Assembly: GCF_958450345.1 (NCBI RefSeq)
Contig: NC_088780.1
Location: 136,290,226-136,354,225, forward strand
Length of the DNA stretch: 64,000 bases
From: Calliphora vicina
Lineage: Eukaryota; Arthropoda; Insecta; Diptera; Calliphoridae
Direction of reading: 5' to 3'
Shown here in pieces: positions 55,876 through 64,000 of the stretch; positions within the stretch are counted from its first letter, which is position 1, and every line of letters starts with the position of its first letter. Under the pieces are notes generated by a model. The model had not been told where the DNA came from, ran no database searches, and was given only the letters and a program-made list of their open reading frames with translations. The translations under genes and the position numbers were made by a program.

Positions 55876-56754
55876 CTGAAAAAAAAAATAAATGAAATCA
55901 TAAATTATTTAAATTATCAAACAGTTATGATCTCTTATTTAGGTAATAAATGGGAAAAAATAAACTAAAACAAAAATAATAAATAAAAACATCATATAAA
56001 TTTTATTTGTTATATTTGACCAAACAAAACTGGTGCAATAAATGTTTGTTTTAAATGTTTATTTATTATTTGTTTGTTTGGTTTTTTTTTTGGCAATTTA
56101 TTGATTTGTATCTCATAAATAAACAACTTAAATTAAGTCAATGGATTGAAATTCTTATAAATCATGAAACAACTTCTTTACTTAATGCTTATAAATTGTA
56201 TTGCAAATATTTATCACTTTTTGAAGGTAACAAGAGATGTTAATTTATTGAAAAGATTTGTAAACAAAATAAAAAAATCCAATTTTTGTATGATAAAATG
56301 AAAATGATAAAATTGAATGAATAAAGACCTCACGTTTCCGCTAATTGAGATATTGGAGGTCAGTATTTGTTGATATATCTCAGATATTAGCCTCGTGCGA
56401 GTTTAGGACTTGTTGCAAGATAATAAACTTTCCATTGCCAGCGAATAAATTACAAACATGATTAAAACATCAATATATCGGGTATAGATTGGGGTGCCAG
56501 ATTCGATTAGAAAACTCTATCTTGACATTCGGGAAAAACTAGCTTGATTTTGAACAAAATATCTTGACAAACTTAAAATGGATTGGGAAAATGTAAATTT
56601 TACTTTATTAAAATATATTAAAGCAAACAAAATCAATTTGTGAAATTGTGTAAAGCATCAGTAGTCTAGCTGTAAGGTATTTTATCAGCAACGTAAAGTT
56701 GATTCATATTTTTCGAAAATTGTTGAAAACGTTAATCCGTATTTGTGCTTTTTA
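55876..56754. other. Stretch without supported genes
   Basis: AT-rich. The frame at 56055-56243 lacks support. If the terminal exon is real, this is its upstream intron. Confidence 0.3.
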
Positions 56755-57233
56755 TAATAACCTTCACCATTAGCAACAAGGGTATATATAAGTTTGACAT
56801 TCCATTTGTAATTTTTCATTTGTGACCCCACAAAGTATATAAATTCTGGATCGTTATAGATAGCGAAGTCGATATAGCCATGTCCGTCTGTCCGTCTGTA
56901 TGTTGTTTAAAATCGACAAAATCGGGAAAACCACGACTTTTGGCCTATTTGTTTATCTATATCTGGATTACTAAGTTATTAATATAGACAATATGGTATC
57001 GGGAAAAATATTTTTTAATCCGAATTTTTTTTTTCATCAAAAAAATTTTTTGTATAAATTCTTTTTCCAAAAAAAAAAAAAAATTTGGAAAAAACTTTTT
57101 CAAAAAAAATTAAAAAACAATTTTGAAAAATTTTGTTTACCGAAAAATATTTAAAAAAAATGTATTTGAAAGTATAATTTGGTGAAGCGAATATAAGATT
57201 AGGCTCAGACGAATATAGCCCTCTTACTTGTTT
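56755..57233 (+). mobile_element. DINE-like element, diverged
   Basis: It runs AATAACCTTCACCATTAGCA, AGGGTATATATAAGTTTGAC, CCATGTCCGTCTGTCCGTCT, an A/T-rich tract, then GGTGAAGCGAATATAAGATT and CTCTTACTTGTT. The 3' hairpin is mutated (GGCTCAGACGAAT). Confidence 0.75.
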
Positions 57234-57267
57234 TAAACTTACATTGCCTCGACAGTACGTACATATA

Positions 57268-57664
57268 TTAGGGTGGGTCGTTTTTTTTCACGAAAAATCG
57301 TATAGCAGAAACGCAATCTACACAAAATTCTGAGAAAGTTTCCTCAAGAAACCATAGGTCTAAAATCAAATCCTATCTTGCGCAATTTGTGTAATGGTAA
57401 AGTCATGGGAGGCAACAACTACCCAGCAAAAATTTTGTGAATTTTGGTAATGGCAACTAGTTACCACATACATTATTACAACAGTGAGTAAGCACCTATA
57501 CATTCAAACACAAAAAAAACAATCGAGCATGCCGGTTCGATTCTCACACGAATATACGAAATGTGCAAAATATGATTTGATTTTAGACCTATGGTTTCCT
57601 GAGGAAACTTTCTGCTATACGATTTTTTACTTTTTGATCGTCCATACAAATCGACCAGGCCTAA
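57268..57664. mobile_element. TTAGG-type palindromic MITE with SINE-like insertion
   Basis: The ends TTAGGGTGGGTCG and CGACCAGGCCTAA, with arms CGTATAGCAGAAACGCAATC and complement, match 34824-35144. The centre of the palindrome is replaced by the insertion at 57385-57553. Confidence 0.83.
57385..57553 (+). mobile_element. SINE-like repeat with tRNA B-box
   Basis: It starts TGTGTAATGGTAAAGTCATG, passes ACTACCCAGCAAAAATTTTG and ACTAGTTACCACATACATTA, and ends ATGCCGGTTCGATTCTCACA. GGTTCGATTC matches the pol III B-box of tRNA-derived SINEs; GTGAGTAAGC and CTCAC near the 3' part could form a degenerate tRNA-like stem. A second copy in the opposite orientation lies at 61505-61690. Confidence 0.62.
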
Positions 57665-58526
57665 CGTGTATATTTGTGATAAACCCTTACCATAAAAACG
57701 TAACATAAAAACTTAACAATTCTATTTTCTACTGAACAGTCCGCAACGCAACCTTACTTTACAAAACTAATTCTACCTTAAATCAAATTTTATCTACTAT
57801 AGTTATAAAGTTTGTTTCGATATTTGCGACAAAAAAAAATATAGTATTTTAAAGAGAACATTACCGACTCTTCTGCATGTTTTAAAGCGGAATTTGATTT
57901 AAATTAATTTTTGTTTTTAGAACGTGTACTAAAAAGCAGAACTTGATCAATAATTTAAAACCAATAATGTAGCTACGATTTCTGTATCCCATTCATGGCA
58001 ACAATATTGTGTAGCTAAAGTACTTCTATAGAGTATGATATATTTAAAAAAAAAGTTACATGTGGGTTCTCTGAACCCCAAATGTGGCTTTGTTAATCTT
58101 AAAAATTGTCCCATGTACTTCATCGCTTAGAATGATTTTGCTCGAAACTGTGACCACCAAGTATCAATATTTTTGAAATATGGTTCAAACGTTCTCTATT
58201 TTTAAAAACCCTAAAATTTTAGCTGTCAAACTTATTTTGATTGGTTGACAAATGATGGTAAGTTCGTATCTCGTCTGAATTTTGGGCCATTTAGACGCTT
58301 GCTTGAGTAAATTCGATTCTCATGTTATATATAAAACTTAAATGTACATACGTTGAAGATTTTAGTGAAGATTAATTTTATGCATAAATAATTATGTTTT
58401 CATGGAATTGTGATAACGACACCTCTAAGTCCTCTTTTATGATCAATGGGTTTTTATAGTGATTACCAGTAACTATATTTTAATCACTTCATATTTCAAC
58501 TACATGCATATTTTAATCACTTCAGA
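57665..58526. other. Stretch with a dispersed repeat copy
   Basis: 58119-58230 matches the repeat at 51359-51475. No exon was found. Confidence 0.45.
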
Positions 58527-58640
58527 TGTATGTATATAATAATTTATGATTAAGTAAGGACGAAGGCCTCAGTAGCCAGTTCCTAATTTCTAATATTAAT
58601 ATGTAAATTTAAAATTTAAAAATAAAATAAATAAATAAAA
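58527..58640 (+). mobile_element. Very short LINE 3' end with 13-bp target duplication
   Basis: A 114-bp insert (GACGAAGGCCTCAGTAGCCA, then an AAATAAATAAATAAAA tail) is flanked by the exact direct repeat TAATCACTTCAGA (58514-58526, 58641-58653). The tail and variable-length duplication are hallmarks of target-primed reverse transcription with severe 5' truncation. Confidence 0.85.
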
Positions 58641-58653
58641 TAATCACTTCAGA

Positions 58654-58839
58654 GTAATAGCACACTTAAATTCCAATTGTTAAATATGCAAGGTAAGTAC
58701 CCAGCTAAAACTCTACTTACCTAGTAAACCAGCAAGTCATATTGGAGTTAAGTGATAACTACTTATTATTTTGTTCGTGATTTGAAAATTCATGCTTCTC
58801 GCTTATTATTATATTATTATTAGTGATGCTTTACGCACT
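58654..58839. other. Short unclassified spacer
   Basis: GGTAAGTACCCAGC and CTACTTACCTAGTAAACC here resemble splice donors in both directions but have no open exon attached. Confidence 0.3.
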
Positions 58840-59225
58840 GCGACCCAAAGGATCTTTTGTGCAGCCTTAGATTTTTCATCCTAACAGATTTAGGCTACGT
58901 ATAAAGCCAAGTATTCTATTTAGTGAGAGATCAATTACGTCCACCGGGGCCATAAGGCCCTTCCGAGCCATTTAGATCTGCATATTCCCAGCATTGGGTA
59001 GTCGCATAGAACATGTTCAGAGGTTTCGGCATGAAGTCCACAAAAACCTGCACTGTTCATTCTCAACGTTACCTAACATAAATTGATGATACTTTAAACC
59101 ACAGTGTACGGTGAATAATCCAGTAAGTATCCTCAAGTCACCCTTTCCGAGCGAAAGCAACGACTGGGATCTACAAATTCCGATTCAACCCAAGAACCAA
59201 TACGTTCCATAGTGTATCCACTAGG
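58840..59225 (-). pseudogene. LINE ORF2 C-terminus with zinc-knuckle-like motif
   Basis: The minus-strand frame reads SLLSLGKGDLRILTGLFTVH then CGLKYHQFMLGNVENEQCRF. After a one-base shift at the cysteine block it continues CGLHAETSEHVLCDYPMLG and SKWLGRALWPRW to a stop. The C-x2-C...H-x2-C block is the typical end of R1/LOA/I-group LINE ORF2. It is truncated on the 5' side at about 59225, and no RT palm is present. Confidence 0.8.
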
Positions 59226-60283
59226 GTGGCCCTTAATTAACGAATGTTGGATTTTTGCCAGGTGAACATTGGTAAAAAAAATCATCATTAAAAATTTTTA
59301 GTTAAATCGGTTGGGGTTAAGACGTTCCGCAGCCCTCTGAAGTTTTAAGATACATTTACAAGGGAAAAAATGCAATTTTTCAGTTTTTGTAAAAATTTTG
59401 CCATTAAAAAATTACTTTTGCAATTTAATTTAAAAGAATCGAAATGTGTAATGTGTGTAATTGTCGTTCCAATGAGCCATAAAAAACAGAAATTGGTCAA
59501 CAAGTGTTAAAGTTATTAAAAATTCCCCAGGACATTAATGTGTCTCAGGCCACTAGAACCAGAAATGTAGGAACAAAATTAACTTATTGTGAGAAATATT
59601 AAAATAAAAGCTCATTTTTACTTAAAATATATCCATATTTACTTGTATATGAGTTTTTGTCTTCGTAGGATACAGTTAACCTACTCGCAGGTATGGGCAA
59701 AAAAATAAATTATTTTTAACGGTAGTTTCAAAACTACATTTTAAAATTTTTAAAAATTTTGTTAAACAAATTTCAGAATTTTTTTCCGTACATGCGATTT
59801 AAATTTTGAAATTTTCGAGAAAAACAAATCATTTGGCCATATTTTGGCGAATGAGCTCAATTTCCTTACTGTTATGAATTTTAAGTAAAACCTATTCAGA
59901 ATATTATAGTCCAGATAATTCTAAATATACTCTGAAAGTTTTATTAAAATTGGAAGACGCTAAACCTTAAATCGTGAAGGTCAAAGGTCAAAATTTTAAA
60001 TATTTGGAATTTCTAATTTAAAGATAGCGAAATGTTATTTATTTTTGGGCCGATTTTGATGAAACTTAAGAAGAATATAACATGAAGTCTAGTATTTATA
60101 AAAACAGCACAAAAATGGAAATTAACCCTTAATGGCACTTGGGGTTAAAATGACACTCAACTTTTAAAGTTGACCTACCAGATCTCCCGGCATTACACGG
60201 GATATTCCCGGTAGTCTGGATGAACTCATATAGGCCTCCTCCATTACCAATAAGTGTAAGGGTGGTATGTGTAGGATTGCACC
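59226..60283. other. Unclassified repeat-like stretch
   Basis: It starts CACTAGGGTGGCCCTTAATT, a phrase that looks repeat-derived. Later it contains TGACCTACCAGATCTCCCGG and GATATTCCCGGTAGTC. No coding frame of note and no second terminus were found. Confidence 0.4.
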
Positions 60284-61453
60284 TAGTTTTTATAAACCGG
60301 TTAACCGGTTAACCGAAAAACCGGGTTTTCTTCTAAATCTCGGTTTTTTGCGAACCGGTTAATTTGAAATGTTGATTTTCGGTTAACCGGTTTATCCGGT
60401 TTTTATCACTTGGTTAACCGGTTTTTAAAATTTGGGACTAAAATTAATAAATCTCATGTTTTTTTGCATTTTTTATATTCATTGTATACACATTATTGGT
60501 CTGATTTGAAACCTAAACTGCTGATTTACAATACAGACAATTAAGAATTACATTGATTCTAAATAGTAGAGGACGATGAGTTTACTTAAAAACTTTTTCA
60601 GAATAAATTTCACATAAGAAACTATTAAAAATTAAATTCAGCATAATTCTAGAAGTTAAACTAAATCATAATAACGATTTAGTGATCATTATAAATTTAG
60701 TGATGATTTTACCAATCATTAAATTGAATTTGATGTACATACATTCTTTCAATAAATTTACCTTCATTAGAGTGTTTTGTTCTTAAAATTATATTTTATT
60801 ATTCATTTCGTTAGATTAATGTACAAAGTCCTTTTCAAAAATATTTCAGGAGAGACAAAAAACGTTCTAAAATCCATGATTTGAAATATTTTTGAAATCT
60901 GATAATGGAGTTTAATAAATATTTGGTATGATTTATAATCATAAATAATCACAGCTAAGAAGAAGTGCGTTTGTATCTTATAGGTCCTTTTTGGGACTTG
61001 TAACATTTTCTGTTTCATATCAGAAAGTCGAGGTGATAATAAATTTTAAAATTATCAAATATTTAAATAAAAAATTCATTTACATTTTTTGGTTGAAATT
61101 TAATGAATAAACCAATAATTAAAACAAGTATTTTATATTTAGTAACATATTTATACTCAATTCCATTTGAATGAGATAATAATTTTGAAATTTTTACTAA
61201 ACAAAATGGACTTAGCACTTTTGTATATTGATAGTTATTTAATATTAACCATTCCTGACTACTAAAAACTACAACTTTTAAAGCTGTATATGCTTTATTG
61301 GACATTTTTTGTTTTTTACACATATATGTCGGTTAACCGGTTTAACCGGTTTTTTCGATGTCGGTTAACCGAAAAACCGGTTTTCTAAAAAAGGCCAATT
61401 TTCGGTTAACCGACAAACCGGTTTTTGAAAAAGTCGGTTTTTTATAAACACTA
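60284..61453. mobile_element. hAT-like element, 1,170 bp, second copy of the 27.2-kb family
   Basis: The termini TAGTTTTTATAAACCGG and TTTATAAACACTA are flanked by the exact duplication ATTGCACC (60276-60283, 61454-61461). The sequence is the reverse complement of 27180-28182 with moderate divergence. Subterminal CCGGTTAACCGG motifs are abundant. Frames at 60803-61018 and 61063-61323 are not transposase-like. Confidence 0.93.
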
Positions 61454-61504
61454 ATTGCACCCAGAGCATACAAATGAGCTTTCATTCACAGCTAAAAAAA
61501 AACA

Positions 61505-61690
61505 CAGAAATAAATTGGCTTGTGTGAGAATCGAACCGGCATGCTCGTTTTTTTTTTTTTTGTTTGAATGTATAGCTGCTTACTCACTGTTGTAATAATG
61601 TATGTGGTAACTAGTTGCCATTACCAAAATTAAAAAAATTTTTGCTGGGTAGTTGCCTCCCATGACTTTACCATTACACAAATTGCATTG
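61505..61690 (-). mobile_element. SINE-like repeat, minus orientation
   Basis: This is the complement of the 57385-57553 repeat: GTGTGAGAATCGAACCGGCA, ACTCACTGTTGTAATAATGT, GCTGGGTAGTTGCCTCCCAT, TTACCATTACAC. Flanks AAATTGG / AAATTGC may be a short target duplication. Confidence 0.62.
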
Positions 61691-62193
61691 CATTATTTTC
61701 ACAAATATCCTTGTAATGAATTTAATTAATAGACAAATATAATTATATTTTTCAATAAAACCACATATACACAATATACAACATTTTAATAACTTTTAAT
61801 TAAACTTTGATGTTTCATGTTTTTTAAACACAATTTATGATGCTTTTTTCAAACTTGTTTTTTTCATAATTAAATTTTAATAATCATAATTTCAAATGAA
61901 ATGCCTCAATAAAATTTTATAGCCTAATTTAATAATGTTTGAATTGCCAATAAAAATATTAATTTAAATAAATGAAAAATGATAATAAAAAAATATACAC
62001 AGACCAACTTCAACTTCAACTTCAACTTCAACATCAACATTGTTTAAATATTTGTGTAGAAAGACAAACTTTGATGTTAAAGTACATAAATTCTGGAACA
62101 ACAAATGTTATTATACCCTACACCAAAGAATAACAAGAAGGGAATCCTCTCATTTTTTTACAACAACAACTTCTCTCTCTTCTCACATGCAAG
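61691..62193. other. Stretch with (CAACTT)n microsatellite
   Basis: CAACTTCAACTTCAACTTC lies at 62007-62032. No gene was seen. Confidence 0.4.
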
Positions 62194-62962
62194 CAGGGCT
62201 GCCAGATGAATTTGGGGAAAAATCGTCAATATCCCGATAAAAAAAAAAAAAAAAATCGTCATTTCGAATTTTAAAAATCGTCAAAAAAAAATCGGAAAAT
62301 TTAAAAGGTCAAGATTTCTAACAGGAATTTTAAATTTCTATTTAAAAAGTGAACGAAAACATCACATTTATCAAAATACATTTCTTAAATTTGAAGTTTA
62401 TAAATAAGGGATCACTAAAATAAAAAGTAAAGCTAAATTTAATTATAATATAAGGTTTCATTCAGAAGTTTTTTTAATTTTAAATAAAACACATAAAATA
62501 GAATTTTATTATGACCCGAAAGAACAACCTCTGACATTACTTTTTAACGCTGTAGGTGGTCCATTCGGAAGTTAATAATGCCTGAATGGGGTAATGTCAT
62601 TATATTCTGAATAAATTTTGTCAAAATAGAAAAAGTTGCTTTAGAATTTTCCCGTTTTATTTCAGTAATTTATTTACAAAAATTGATTTAAAATCTAAAA
62701 ATTTTAATTGACAAAATTCAAAATTTAAATATTGCTTTTCATATTTACCAACAAAATGAGAAAATTCTTTAACTATTTCATAAAATAGTATCATAACAGG
62801 TGGCGCAAAAGTAATCATCCTATCAGAAAATGCTATAAATTTTACGATTGGCCCCTAATGTCAGTTCTGGTCAGTGGCGGCGGTCATTTAATGACATTAG
62901 AAATCGTCAAATCGTCAAATTGCTATTTTTGAAACCAAAAATCGTCAAATCTGGCAGCTATG
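62194..62962. mobile_element. hAT-like MITE, 769 bp (CAGGGCTGCCAGAT ends)
   Basis: The left end CAGGGCTGCCAGATGAATTT and the right end ATCTGGCAGCTATG are complementary, with subterminal AAAATCGTCAAA motifs repeated on both sides. Flanks CATGCAAG (62186-62193) and CATACAAG (62963-62970) fit an 8-bp duplication with one change. Confidence 0.82.
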
Positions 62963-63464
62963 CATACAAGTAGTATGTGAATTCAACACACTTGCGAGAG
63001 AGATTTAACTTCAAAACTTTTTCTTGAAAATTGCACAAAATTGCAATTCTAACACACACTTTCACTTAAATAACCGAAACGTGTATATTTTGCACAAACG
63101 AAAAAATAATTTTTTTAATTTTTTTGACTTTAATTTTTTGGGGGTTGAAATAAAAACTAAAATAAACACATATGTAAAATTTCGTATTGGAAATTAATAA
63201 AAAAAAATTCAAATAAACTTAATTTTTGCAGAAATTATGGAATAAAAAGCGGAAAAATCTATTTATAAAACCTCTCCAGATCAAATATAATTCAAATAAT
63301 TTGAGAATTGTTTGAATTTTTAAATTTAATTGTAATAAAATTTTGTTATAATTTTTTAGGTCGTGTGGTTTGAAAACCAATACATATAAATAAAATGATA
63401 CCAATACATTCTTATAGTTAGGTTTTTTTGACAACCGACGATTTTTAACTATTTTCGATCTATA
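62963..63464. other. Stretch without supported genes
   Basis: AT-rich. The frame at 63219-63434 has no family signature. Confidence 0.3.
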
Positions 63465-63664
63465 TGTTATGTTTTATAATAATAGATAATTCAAAGACCT
63501 TCCCAAAGACGCATATAACGTCATAGTAATTCGGACCTACAATGGGTCAATCTAAAAGCAACATTTTTTTTCCGAAAAAATATTTTCTAACTTTCTCTTA
63601 AAGTATACTTTGGTGAAGGGTATATACGATTTGGCACAGCCGAATATTGCTATCTTACTTATTT
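63465..63664 (+). mobile_element. DINE-like element, 3' fragment
   Basis: It has GATAATTCAAAGACCTTCC, CGGACCTACAATGGGTCAA, then GGTGAAGGGTATATACGATT, TGGCACAGCCGAATATTGCT and TCTTACTTATT. Confidence 0.72.
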
Positions 63665-64000
63665 CGTGTGTATTTGTTTTTTTGTAGTTTCCTACGGACG
63701 GTAAAGGACAGGATATTACAGAAACATACTTATATATTTACACGTTGCTACCGATATTGTCAAACTTATTGATGAGTAATTATTGAAGTTTTTATTAGAT
63801 TGTAGAGATAGCAAGCTACTGAGTAGCCAGTAAAGAGGCAGGAAACTTAAGGTAATGAAAACATTTTCATTTTGTTTAATAATAATATTAGTATGTATTT
63901 ATAATTTAAGGTATATCACAGGGCAACAATGTGTAAAGTATGTTGTTTCTCATATACCAGAAATAGTTTGGTTTTTAATTAGTTTTTTTTTTTTATTAAA
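63665..64000. other. Right edge, unannotated
   Basis: I see no gene or clear repeat in the last 335 bases. Confidence 0.3.

Overview
The window is eukaryotic, AT-rich and repeat-rich, and fits a higher fly (Diptera, probably a calyptrate such as a blow fly, flesh fly or house-fly relative). The evidence is: several copies of the fly repeat that begins TATACCCTTCACC, runs into a GTCTGTCTGTC tract and ends in the hairpin TTCGGCACAGCCGAA (related to Drosophila INE-1/DINE-1); mariner and Tc1-like transposase remnants; ends of jockey/I/R1-type LINEs; many hAT-like MITEs; and short exons with GT-AG introns. I see no prokaryotic genes, CRISPR array, rRNA or convincing tRNA gene. The species cannot be fixed from this sequence.

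Host genes are sparse. Three minus-strand exons at the left edge (4084-4218, 3675-3869 and about 646-912) join in phase 1 and encode immunoglobulin domains of a cell-surface or secreted protein. Two further minus-strand exon candidates lie upstream: 47528-47611, with an initiator ATG, an in-frame upstream stop and a GTAAGT donor, and 43598-43679. Their phases (0/0, then 1) would let them splice into the Ig exons. If they do, most of the left 47 kb is one gene with an intron of about 39 kb. A separate candidate terminal exon on the minus strand (55826-55875) would end another gene lying further right.

The rest is mobile and repetitive DNA. From left to right: a 5'-truncated LINE next to a MITE (4.9-6.35 kb); a mariner 3' end split by a pogo-like MITE (8.3-9.0 kb); a 1.79-kb array of an 11-bp satellite (10.8-12.6 kb); Tc1, DINE and mariner pieces (14-16.2 kb); a decayed Tc1-like transposase beside a fragment of a conserved unknown ORF (17.9-18.9 kb); a hAT-like MITE (19.7 kb); a foldback element with 21-bp heptad-like arms (20.9-21.6 kb); a LINE end (23.7-24.1 kb); a 148-bp palindromic MITE (25.65 kb); and a large hAT-like element (27.2-28.2 kb).

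From 28.4 to 38.7 kb lie a LINE split by a 1.8-kb hAT-like element, a second Tc1-like transposase, a nest of at least six MITEs (32.8-35.9 kb) and more LINE ends. From 38.7 to 55.6 kb lie palindromic MITEs, two exact or nearly exact segmental tandem duplications (160 bp and 132 bp), an element with reiterated GTGGAC motifs, a 1.3-kb hAT-like element and a nearly full-length dead mariner. From 56.7 to 63.7 kb lie DINE-like copies, a SINE-like repeat inserted in a MITE, LINE ends and two more hAT-like elements. Exact or nearly exact 8-bp target duplications could be read for many of these, so their boundaries are firm. No intact transposase or reverse transcriptase was found.
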